12,187 bases of DNA from JBMZCV01 sp049613665. Its GTDB lineage: Bacteria; Bacteroidota; Bacteroidia; Chitinophagales; UBA2359. The stretch lies in contig JBMZCV010000152.1 in NCBI GenBank assembly GCA_049613665.1, positions 1 through 12,187 of the forward strand, written 5' to 3'. Each line of letters opens with the position of its first letter. Position 1 is the stretch's first letter. Positions 6,014 to 12,187 of the stretch are shown here, piece after piece. Below the pieces are notes generated by a model. It worked only from the letters and a program-made list of their open reading frames with translations. It was not told where the DNA came from and did no database searches. The position numbers and the translations under genes were made by a program.

Positions 6014-8356
6014 ATGTGGTTATCGCTTGCAAAATTTGTCCTCAAACACCGTTTTACACTCACTACAATACTTCTCTTCAGCACGATTTTGATGGCTTTT
6101 TTGGCCAAAGATGTGGAAATGAACTATGAGTTTTCGCAAATTATGCCCAAAAAAGACCCTATCAATGTCGAATATCAAAATTTTAAAAAACAGTTTGGCG
6201 ACGATGGCACTCGACTCATGATTGGCATACAAACCGACAAGTTTTTCGATAAAGATTTTTTTAATGATTGGTATGAAACAGGCCAACGAATACCAAAAAT
6301 TGATGGTGTAACAGGTGTTTTGTCTTTGGCTCATGCTTTTGATTTGAAAAAAGATACGGCCAACAAAAATTTTGCACTCGCTCCACTCATTACGCAAAGT
6401 ATGACTACGCAAGCCGCAACCGATAGCCTAAAAACAGCACTTTTTGCCTTGCCTTTTTACGATGGTTTGCTCTACAATCGAAATACAAATGCTTATATTA
6501 TGGGCGTAAATATTGAAGCAGAATGGCTCGATTCAGATAAAAGGGTAGAAGTAGTCTATAATATTTTGGCAGAAACAGATGCTTTTGCCAAACGCCACAA
6601 CATAGAAATGCACTACTCAGGACTTCCTTATTTGCGTACTTTTCGAGCCACTTCTTTGATGCAAGAGATGATAATGTTTATGTTTTTATCGGTTGTTGTA
6701 GCTATTGTTATTTTGTTAGTGTTGTTCAAATCGTGGCGAGTTGTGCTATTTCCGCTTGCCAATATCTTGGTCGGTATCACTTTTTCGTTGGGTTTTGTTG
6801 TGGCTTTTGGCTTCAAAATGTCTTTGCTTACTGGCTTGATTCCCTCGCTGATTGTCGTTATTAGTGTGCCAAATTCTGTATATATGTATAATAGATATTT
6901 GAAAGAAATACAAGAACATGGCGACAAAAATAAAGCTTTGGAAGCCATGCTCACAAATATCGGACAAACTATCTTTTTTGCCAACCTAACAACAGCTATT
7001 GGTTTTACGGTTTTTGCATTTATGAAAAGCGATTTGCTCTACGAATTTGGAATTATTGCTGGTTTGAGCATAGCGACATTATTCATATCATCATTAATAA
7101 TTATACCTACTGTGTTGAGTGCCATGCCTGTACCTAAAATGCGACATACCAAACACCTTGAAGGTTCGCTTGCAATTAGACTCGTAAAATATTTTGAAAT
7201 GCTTATTTTAAATCATCATAAAAGCATACAAATTGGAGCAGCAGCCGTATTTTTGGTTGCTCTTTTTGGCGTGAGTCAGATGCAAGTAAGAGGCTATATT
7301 TTCGATGATATGTCTTATAAATCGAAAGAATATAAAGATTTGAAATTTTTTGAAAAGAATTTTAATGGCGTGTTACCTTTCGATATTTTGATAGATACCA
7401 ACAAAAAGCAAGGAGTTACAAAGCTTTCAAATTTGAAAAGAATAGAAAAAGTACAACGAATTTTTGCAGAAGATAGTCTTTTTTCTCGTGCTTTGTCGCT
7501 CACAGATGGCTTCAAACTCGCCACCCAAGCATATTTCAATGGGCAAAGTCAATTTTATAAATTGCCGAGCAGAATGGAAAGCGGTTTTATTTTGCAGTAT
7601 TTGGCAAAAACTGAAACAGGCGGAAATAATGATTTGCTGAAAGCTTTTACAGACACAACGCAACAAGTCGCACGAGTGAGCGTTCAGATGGCAGATGTTG
7701 GCTCTGATAAATTTGATGTTGTGTTGGATAGTGTGCAAGCTCGAATTGCCAGCGTCATTGATACCTCAAAATATAATGTCACTTATACGGGGAGCAGCCG
7801 AGTTGCGATTGCTGGCTACAATTATTTGATAAATGGCTTGATAAATAGCGTTTTGTTGGCGTTTTTGCTCATCGCAGTTGTGATAGGTTTGTTGTTTCGC
7901 CAAATAAAAATGCTACTCATTGCTTTTATTCCAAATATATTGCCACTAACCATAACAGCAGCTATCATGGGCTACTTTGCTATTTTCCTAAAACCTTCTA
8001 CGGTGCTTATTTTCAGCGTTGCTTTTGGGATTTCGGTAGATTTTACGATACACTTTTTAGCGAAATATAGACAATTATTGGCCAAAAATGGTGATAATGT
8101 ACAGCAAGCCGTAAGCGGCACACTTTCAGAAATGGGTTTGAGCATGGTTTATACCGCTATTATCTTGTTTTTGGGCTTTATTATTTTTACAGCTTCTAGC
8201 TTTCAAGGTACTTTTTATTTGGGTTTGCTCACATCTATCACGATTATTATTGCATTGTTGGCAAATATGGTGTTGTTGCCTAGCGTTTTGATGAATAGCC
8301 ACAAAACGAAAGTTTCTGAAAAAGAAAAAGCAATGGAGAGTATAGAAAGTAATTAA
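6014..8356 (+). CDS. RND-superfamily (MMPL-type) membrane exporter
   Basis: Inner-membrane transporter of 780 residues with the two-fold internal repeat of the RND/MMPL superfamily. TM1 is at about 12-33, a periplasmic domain at 34-219, and TM2-TM6 at about 220-372. TM7 is at about 405-425, a second periplasmic domain at 426-606, and TM8-TM12 at about 610-757. The second half keeps an acidic residue in TM10 (GISVDFTIHF, D676, H680) of the kind used for proton coupling. The matching place in TM4 reads ISVPNSVYMYNRY with P286-N287 and no acid. At this size it acts without the long AcrB-type docking domains. Related proteins move lipids, hopanoids or other hydrophobic molecules, but the substrate here cannot be read. 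I place the start at ATG 6014 rather than TTG 5963, because a -7 promoter element covers 5958-5965 and the protein then begins MWLSLAKFVLKHR, a normal entry to TM1. Its last codons lie 10 bases before a repeat element. Confidence 0.9.
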   Translation: MWLSLAKFVLKHRFTLTTILLFSTILMAFLAKDVEMNYEFSQIMPKKDPINVEYQNFKKQFGDDGTRLMIGIQTDKFFDKDFFNDWYETGQRIPKIDGVTGVLSLAHAFDLKKDTANKNFALAPLITQSMTTQAATDSLKTALFALPFYDGLLYNRNTNAYIMGVNIEAEWLDSDKRVEVVYNILAETDAFAKRHNIEMHYSGLPYLRTFRATSLMQEMIMFMFLSVVVAIVILLVLFKSWRVVLFPLANILVGITFSLGFVVAFGFKMSLLTGLIPSLIVVISVPNSVYMYNRYLKEIQEHGDKNKALEAMLTNIGQTIFFANLTTAIGFTVFAFMKSDLLYEFGIIAGLSIATLFISSLIIIPTVLSAMPVPKMRHTKHLEGSLAIRLVKYFEMLILNHHKSIQIGAAAVFLVALFGVSQMQVRGYIFDDMSYKSKEYKDLKFFEKNFNGVLPFDILIDTNKKQGVTKLSNLKRIEKVQRIFAEDSLFSRALSLTDGFKLATQAYFNGQSQFYKLPSRMESGFILQYLAKTETGGNNDLLKAFTDTTQQVARVSVQMADVGSDKFDVVLDSVQARIASVIDTSKYNVTYTGSSRVAIAGYNYLINGLINSVLLAFLLIAVVIGLLFRQIKMLLIAFIPNILPLTITAAIMGYFAIFLKPSTVLIFSVAFGISVDFTIHFLAKYRQLLAKNGDNVQQAVSGTLSEMGLSMVYTAIILFLGFIIFTASSFQGTFYLGLLTSITIIIALLANMVLLPSVLMNSHKTKVSEKEKAMESIESN

Positions 8357-8406
8357 ATATTAGAGTTTATTCACAAAGTTTTAGATAAGAAATAATAGAA
8401 GAATAA

Positions 8407-8437
8407 GGTGGTAGGCATTTTGAAAATGCCTGCCACC
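8407..8437. repeat. Palindrome 1, possible terminator
   Basis: GGTGGTAGGCATTTT (8407-8421) pairs with AAAATGCCTGCCACC (8423-8437), one G-U included, with only one base at the centre; in RNA the loop would open to about 5 bases. It starts 51 bases after the exporter stop codon and could act as a terminator, although no T-run follows. It is an inverted, diverged copy of the palindrome at 8483-8513. Confidence 0.8.
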
Positions 8438-8482
8438 ACAAATATACTTATCTAATAACATTTAAAAAAAAGAACAAATCTA

Positions 8483-8513
8483 GGTGGCAGGCACTTTAGA
8501 AGTGCCTACCACC
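8483..8513. repeat. Palindrome 2, inverted copy of palindrome 1
   Basis: GGTGGCAGGCACTT (8483-8496) pairs with AAGTGCCTACCACC (8500-8513) around TAG. The single non-pair is C-A on the plus strand and becomes G-U on the minus strand, so it folds best as a minus-strand RNA. Read in reverse complement it matches palindrome 1 at most positions. It lies downstream of the minus-strand DUF4345-like gene, so the two palindromes could serve the two convergent genes. Confidence 0.8.
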
Positions 8514-8621
8514 TCGTTTTACGACAACATTTGCTAAAATTATGCAAATGTAATATTCGCATTTATCTAATCATGTTTCTATTTTCATGTACGCCTTTTT
8601 TGTGAATAATGTCTATTAGTA

Positions 8622-8960
8622 TCAAAAGATAAACAACAACCCAATAATTATTTCGCCTATCACAAACTGTAACATTTTAGGAGTATAACTTTTATCGGCT
8701 AATATGCCAATGCTTCTGCCCAAAGCTGCTCCAAACCAAGCACAAGCCAAACCTTGAAAAACAATATCATTTTGGCTATAAAGTGCAAACAAAGCTAAAG
8801 CCATTATCAAGCCGCCATAGGTTGCTCTGATTTCTGTTTTTCCAAAATTTTTGTAAGGTGTTAAATACACAAAACGGCTAAATTTCAAAGGCAAGGTTAA
8901 TGCCCAAATGCCAAATATTAAGGTTATTAAACTTCCAATTTGAGGGAGAATGTCAAGCAT
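8622..8960 (-). CDS. Small four-helix membrane protein, DUF4345-like
   Basis: A 112-residue integral membrane protein of unknown function. Four hydrophobic segments are visible at about 7-25, 48-62, 67-86 and 96-111. The core TEIRATYGGLIMALALFAL, followed by GAALGRSIGILAD and a last helix after P94, fits the DUF4345 pattern as I remember it (R-A-T-Y-G-G, then G-x-x-x-G-R). That assignment rests on motif memory, not a search. The minus-strand ATG at 8958-8960 gives an N-terminus leading directly into the first helix; the TGA stop is at 8622-8624. It is convergent with the exporter, and its 3' end is only 12 bases from the right inverted repeat of the MITE-like element. No clear promoter is seen upstream (the plus-strand sequence to the right). 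Confidence 0.72.
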   Translation of the reverse strand: MLDILPQIGSLITLIFGIWALTLPLKFSRFVYLTPYKNFGKTEIRATYGGLIMALALFALYSQNDIVFQGLACAWFGAALGRSIGILADKSYTPKMLQFVIGEIIIGLLFIF

Positions 8961-9039
8961 TTTTAATTATTTTTAGTGGTTTAGCTATAAAAAAGTCAAT
9001 GGTTGAATAATTTCCATTGTTTTTTATAAAAAAATATGT

Positions 9040-9064
9040 AGTTTAGATGGCGATATTCTAAACT
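9040..9064. repeat. 8-base inverted repeat, possible operator
   Basis: AGTTTAGA (9040-9047) and TCTAAACT (9057-9064) are exact inverted repeats separated by 9 bases, in the divergent DUF4345-like/pepA intergenic region. The spacing (centres about one and a half turns apart) could suit a dimeric regulator, but no regulator gene is nearby and chance is possible in such AT-rich DNA. Confidence 0.3.
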
Positions 9065-9120
9065 TTAAGTGACAAATATTCATTAATACAACTTATTTGA
9101 GTAGCTAATACATTAAGCAT

Positions 9121-9235
9121 ACTGTAATTTAAATAATTTGGCATTTTATTTTTTTATTAAATGTTATTTTATTTTAAAAAACAACAATCCTCGCCCTTGC
9201 TGTGTGCTATCACCAAGAAGTTGTTACAAAAAATG
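9121..9235 (+). repeat. Dispersed intergenic repeat, copy A
   Basis: This is the nearly complete copy of a repeat found again after pdxA. Its core 9161-9215 aligns with 11991-12046 at about 48 of 56 positions (one gap); similarity extends left to 9121 (ACTGTAAT, as at 11951). Its right part, TATCACCAAGAAGTTGTTAC and the following A-run with ATG, matches the inverse of 12082-12120. It contains no reading frame. Confidence 0.7.
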
Positions 9236-9342
9236 TTAGAACCATTGCTAATTTAGTACATTGGTACTCAAAAAAAACAAGGTGTTATTTGATAGAATGA
9301 GCCTATTTACTCCTAATGATTTCATAAAACAAACAAAATTTC

Positions 9343-10791
9343 ATGCAATTAAAATTTATTTCTCACGCCACAAGCGAACATTCATTAGCTTATGTTGCCG
9401 ATAAAAACACCAACTTTTCGCAGTTGGGTTTTGACGAAAAAGCTATTTCATATATCGAAAGTCAAATAGCAGCAAAACGCTATCACATTGTTTTTAATGA
9501 CTATGGAACGCTAAAAATAATTGCTTATTTTCAATACAATGAAAAAGCAAGCTACAAAACTGCCGAAAATTGCCGTTTGGCTGGCGTTGCGATTACCGAA
9601 ACTTGCAACAAAGTAGGTATTAAAAGTATCAGTTTGCTCAACGAAAGCCAACTATCCAATGCAACGCAATATGTGGCAGAAGGTTCATTTTTGGCAAATT
9701 ATCAGTTTTTGAAGTATAAAAAAGAAGCCGAAAAACAAAAAAATGCACTAGAAAGCTTGTGTATTACCGAAAAAGATGCAGATGAAAAGACAGTATCTCA
9801 ATGGCAAAATGTGCTAGATGCGGTTTGCATTTCGAGAGACCTCATCAACGAACCCCTTAGCTTTTTGACTGCTCCACAATTGAGCAAAGAAATTACGGCT
9901 TTGGGCAAAAAGGCAAATTTTAAAGTAAAGGTTTGGGACAAAAAGAAAATTATTAAAAATAAAATGGGTGGTTTGTTGGCTGTAAATTTAGGAAGCCAAG
10001 ACCCTCCAACTTTTAATATTATGGAATGGAAGCCCAAAAATGCCATCAATGAGCAGCCTATTGTGTTGGTCGGCAAGGGAATTGTGTATGATACAGGTGG
10101 TTTGAGCCTCAAACCTACAGGAAATTCGATGGATTTTATGAAATGCGATATGGCTGGAGCGGCAGCAGTTATTGGTGGTGTTTATGCAGCAGCAAAAAAT
10201 GAATTGCCACTTTATGTTATTGGTTTAGTGCCTGCAACCGATAATCGTCCTGGCGAAAATGCTTATGTTCCAGGTGATGTCATCAAAATGCACAGCGGCC
10301 TAACGGTAGAAGTGCTGAATACTGATGCCGAAGGACGTATGGTTTTGGCCGATGCTTTAAGCTATGCCAAACAATATGAACCCGAATTGGTTATTGATAT
10401 TGCAACGCTTACTGGCTCTGCGGTAGCAGCTCTTGGCCCTCACGGAATGCCATTAATGGGAACGGCTGACGAAGCTACAAAACAGCAAATCATTGATAGC
10501 AGTTTTGAGGTACATGAGCGTTTAGTGTCGTTTCCTTTGTGGGAAGAATATCAAGATATGATGAAATCTGATATTGCCGACCTCAAAAATGTAGGTGGCC
10601 GCTATGCAGGCACAATTACGGCAGCAGCTTTTTTGAAAAATTTTACGGATTATCCTTGGATGCACATCGATATGGCCCCTATGGGTTGGAATCATGCAGG
10701 AAGTGCTTATAGACTAAAAAATGGTTCTGGTGCTTGTGTCAGATTATTTTATGATTTTCTGAAAAATAGAAGCAGCAAAACTGCGGAATAA
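9343..10791 (+). CDS. pepA: Leucyl aminopeptidase, M17 family
   Basis: Cytoplasmic two-metal aminopeptidase that removes N-terminal residues, preferring leucine-like ones, from peptides. At 482 residues it has the usual length: a less conserved N-terminal domain (about 1-150) and the catalytic domain (about 165-475). The family signature NTDAEGRMVLADALSY starts at N326. Metal-site residues expected from the E. coli enzyme are present: K245 and D250 in VGKGIVYDTGG, D269 in MKCDMAG, D328 and E330; R332 is also conserved. Active M17 enzymes form hexamers. The ATG at 9343 follows a short A-rich leader without Shine-Dalgarno. pdxA starts 36 bases after the stop with no terminator between, so a two-gene unit is likely. 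Some bacterial M17 proteins also bind DNA; nothing here indicates that. Confidence 0.94.
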   Translation: MQLKFISHATSEHSLAYVADKNTNFSQLGFDEKAISYIESQIAAKRYHIVFNDYGTLKIIAYFQYNEKASYKTAENCRLAGVAITETCNKVGIKSISLLNESQLSNATQYVAEGSFLANYQFLKYKKEAEKQKNALESLCITEKDADEKTVSQWQNVLDAVCISRDLINEPLSFLTAPQLSKEITALGKKANFKVKVWDKKKIIKNKMGGLLAVNLGSQDPPTFNIMEWKPKNAINEQPIVLVGKGIVYDTGGLSLKPTGNSMDFMKCDMAGAAAVIGGVYAAAKNELPLYVIGLVPATDNRPGENAYVPGDVIKMHSGLTVEVLNTDAEGRMVLADALSYAKQYEPELVIDIATLTGSAVAALGPHGMPLMGTADEATKQQIIDSSFEVHERLVSFPLWEEYQDMMKSDIADLKNVGGRYAGTITAAAFLKNFTDYPWMHIDMAPMGWNHAGSAYRLKNGSGACVRLFYDFLKNRSSKTAE

Positions 10792-10827
10792 GCAACAACA
10801 ACGCTTTTTTCAATAAAAAACAAAAAA

Positions 10828-11913
10828 ATGAAAGAACAAAAAGTCATTATCGGCATTTCGATAGGTGATTTAAATGGCATAGGCATCGAGGTAATTTTAA
10901 AAACTTTTTCAGACGAAAGATTATTAAACTACTGCACACCTGTTATATATGGTTCGTCTCGTGTGATTTCCTATCATCGAAAAGTATTGCGAATCGAAGA
11001 TTTCAACTACAATATAATCAACGATATTAGCAAATTGAAACACAACACCTGCAATATTTTTAATTGTTGGAGCGAAGAAACACCTATTTCTATTGGCCGC
11101 CCCAACAAGCGAGTAGGAGTGTATGCCCTGCGAGCTATCGAAGGTGCTTTATATGATTTGGAGCAAAACAGCATTGATGCAATGGTGACTGCTCCTGTCA
11201 ATAAAAATTTGATAAATACGGCCGAAAAACCATTTAAAGGACACACGGAATATATCACAGAGCGTTTTGGAGCAAACGATAGCGTTATGTTGCTGGTTAG
11301 CGAACATTTGCGAATGGGTTTGGTCACCAATCATGTTGCTATAAAAGATGTGGCAGAACAGATTACGCAAGAAAAAATCCTTGAAAAAATACAGATTTTA
11401 GACCATTCTTTGCGTAAAGATTTTGGCATTGTGCGTCCTAAAATTGCGGTTTTGTCACTCAATCCACATGCTGGAGACAATGGTTTGATAGGCAAAGAAG
11501 ATGAAAATATTGTGAAACCAGCCGTTGCGAAAGCGAAAGAAGAAAATTTGTTGGCTTTTGGCCCTTATTCGGCAGATGGTTTTTTTGGTATGGCTTTATA
11601 CAAGCAGTTCGATGCCGTTTTAGCGATGTATCACGATCAAGGTTTAGTCCCTTTCAAAACATTAAGCTTTGGGCATGGCGTAAATTTTACGGCTGGGTTG
11701 CCTGTTGTTCGCACCTCGCCAGACCACGGCACGGCTTACGATATTGCAGGGAAAGGTATTGCTAATGAATCTTCTTTTCGAAATGCTATTTTTCTAGCTA
11801 TTGATGTCATTAGAAACCGTAGAAACTATGCACAAATGACCGAAAATGTGTTGGCAAAAAACCAAGCAATACCACATTTTTCTAATACAAACAACGATGC
11901 TGTTTTAGAGTAA
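10828..11913 (+). CDS. pdxA: 4-hydroxythreonine-4-phosphate dehydrogenase
   Basis: Cytoplasmic NAD-dependent enzyme of the DXP-dependent pyridoxal phosphate (vitamin B6) pathway. It oxidises 4-phosphohydroxy-L-threonine, giving the substrate for PdxJ after decarboxylation. At 361 residues it is slightly longer than the E. coli type, in part through an N-terminal half with a longer insertion. Motifs in order: GISIGDLNGIGIEV at the N-terminus, TAPVNK, GHTEY with H139, LNPHAGDNG with H214, MYHDQGL with H269, and RTSPDHGTAYDIAGKG. The three histidines match the known divalent-metal ligands of PdxA. The start is ATG at 10828, after an A-rich leader. It lies 36 bases after pepA and is probably co-transcribed. 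PdxA2-like paralogues with other substrates exist, but the motif set and length fit the B6 enzyme; no other pdx gene is in the window. Confidence 0.94.
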   Translation: MKEQKVIIGISIGDLNGIGIEVILKTFSDERLLNYCTPVIYGSSRVISYHRKVLRIEDFNYNIINDISKLKHNTCNIFNCWSEETPISIGRPNKRVGVYALRAIEGALYDLEQNSIDAMVTAPVNKNLINTAEKPFKGHTEYITERFGANDSVMLLVSEHLRMGLVTNHVAIKDVAEQITQEKILEKIQILDHSLRKDFGIVRPKIAVLSLNPHAGDNGLIGKEDENIVKPAVAKAKEENLLAFGPYSADGFFGMALYKQFDAVLAMYHDQGLVPFKTLSFGHGVNFTAGLPVVRTSPDHGTAYDIAGKGIANESSFRNAIFLAIDVIRNRRNYAQMTENVLAKNQAIPHFSNTNNDAVLE

Positions 11914-11950
11914 AAAACATGAAGTTTATTTGTATGCAAAAAGTAAATAC

Positions 11951-12046
11951 ACTGTAATATAAGTAATTGGTATTTTAGCCTTTTTATTCCATGTTATTTT
12001 ATTCCAAAAAAACGACAACTCTCGCCGTTGCTGTGTGTTATCACCA
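11951..12046 (+). repeat. Dispersed intergenic repeat, copy B
   Basis: Same orientation as the copy before pepA. It begins with ACTGTAAT and ends in CTCGCCGTTGCTGTGTG with TATCACCA, after which the match to copy A stops (GCAACTAAAAGG follows). It starts 38 bases after the pdxA stop codon. Confidence 0.7.
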
Positions 12047-12081
12047 GCAACTAAAAGGATAAATAGCGTATTTTAAAGTGC

Positions 12082-12120
12082 ATTTTTTTCGTAACAACTT
12101 GTTGGTGATAACACCATAGC
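12082..12120 (-). repeat. Dispersed intergenic repeat, partial inverted copy C
   Basis: Read on the minus strand, TGGTGTTATCACCA is followed by ACAAGTTGTTACG and an A-run with ATG. This matches the right part of copy A (9204-9235) but points the opposite way. The core is itself palindromic: TGGTG (12103-12107) with CACCA (12112-12116). Copies B and C face each other across about 40 bases and share an 11-base stretch (GTTATCACCA region), so they could form a large hairpin in RNA. Confidence 0.6.
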
Positions 12121-12163
12121 CGTCAGGATAGTAAGTTGAGCTTTTTGTTTTCGGCAATAAACC

Positions 12164-12187
12164 TTATTCACAAAATTTTAGATGAGC
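12164..12187. repeat. Left end of a second MITE-like element, cut by the window edge
   Basis: Bases 12164-12186 match 8367-8389 at 21 of 23 positions, covering the terminal TTATTCACAAA and the following TTTTAGAT. The rest lies outside the window, so it cannot be told whether the hairpins are also present. Confidence 0.55.

Larger units (their letters stand above)
8366..8609. repeat. MITE-like element with terminal inverted repeats and three internal hairpins
   Basis: TTATTCACAAA (8367-8377) is exactly repeated in inverse as TTTGTGAATAA (8599-8609), enclosing about 220 bases with no reading frame. Inside are TTAGATAAG (8381-8389) paired with CTTATCTAA (8447-8455), enclosing hairpin 8407-8437. 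A second hairpin lies at 8483-8513, and a third is ACATTTGC (8527-8534) with GCAAATGT (8544-8551). The left end recurs at 12164-12187. It lies between the convergent exporter and DUF4345-like genes. Flanking TATTAG (8358-8363 and 8614-8619) is similar on both sides but not flush with the ends, so a target-site duplication is not established. Confidence 0.55.
8961..9342. other. Divergent intergenic region before pepA
   Basis: This 382-base AT-rich region lies between the leftward DUF4345-like gene and rightward pepA and should contain promoters for both. I found no exact TAnnTTTG. It holds a small inverted repeat (9040-9064), a weak hairpin CAATGG/CCATTG (8997-9019), AGTAC/GTACT (9255-9268), and a copy of the dispersed repeat at 9121-9235. 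No small gene is evident. Confidence 0.5.

Noticed and set aside
6020..6412. Minus-strand open frame of 130 codons inside the exporter gene
   Set aside because: It is antisense to a well-supported transporter, has no promoter or family pattern, and is attributable to base composition.
8407..8513. CRISPR-like array
   Set aside because: There are only two palindromic units, in opposite orientation, with no regular spacers and no cas genes.
8358..8619. TATTAG on both sides of the 8366-8609 element as a target-site duplication
   Set aside because: The left copy ends 2 bases before the element and the right copy begins 4 bases after it. An AT-rich hexamer can recur by chance, so it is not counted as evidence of transposition.

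Overview
The window is an AT-rich chromosomal segment from a member of the Bacteroidota (Bacteroidetes); the genus cannot be fixed from this sequence. Four things support this. There are Bacteroidota-type promoters (TAnnTTTG, with a TTTG element about 19 bases upstream, best seen before the tRNA). There are almost no Shine-Dalgarno sequences. The secreted surface protein has a Bacteroidota architecture (choice-of-anchor-V-like domain with CxxCH, a 'VVRHRNHL' beta module, dockerin-like repeats). The DapD and PdxA sequences are of Bacteroidota flavour.

Layout. 1-713 is non-coding, with one strong hairpin at 262-293 and weak promoter-like sequences. 714-1535 is dapD (lysine/diaminopimelate synthesis), followed after 26 bases by a secreted beta-lactamase-fold serine hydrolase (1562-2713, TTG start). 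2935-4158 is a secreted CxxCH/dockerin-like surface protein with its own terminator. 4255-4328 is a solitary tRNA-Arg(ACG) with a near-ideal promoter and a very strong terminator. 4468-5829 is a secreted VWA-domain protein ending in a clear terminator. 6014-8356 is a two-fold repeated RND/MMPL-type membrane exporter; a promoter sequence overlaps the upstream TTG, so the ATG at 6014 is the better start. 8622-8960, on the minus strand, is a small four-helix membrane protein resembling DUF4345. 9343-10791 is an M17 leucyl aminopeptidase, followed after 36 bases by pdxA (10828-11913, vitamin B6 synthesis).

The genes look like ordinary housekeeping and envelope functions in short transcription units. 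dapD with the hydrolase, and pepA with pdxA, may be co-transcribed. I see no phage, CRISPR, toxin-antitoxin or defence system.

The least explained part is the intergenic DNA. A roughly 244-base element at 8366-8609 has 11-base terminal inverted repeats and three internal hairpins, two of which are diverged inverted copies carrying a compensatory base-pair change. Its left end recurs at the right edge of the window (12164-12187). A separate family of about 100 bases has one nearly complete copy before pepA (9121-9235) and two partial copies, in opposite orientation, after pdxA. These look like non-autonomous (MITE-like) or structured dispersed repeats and are the best candidates for something undescribed.
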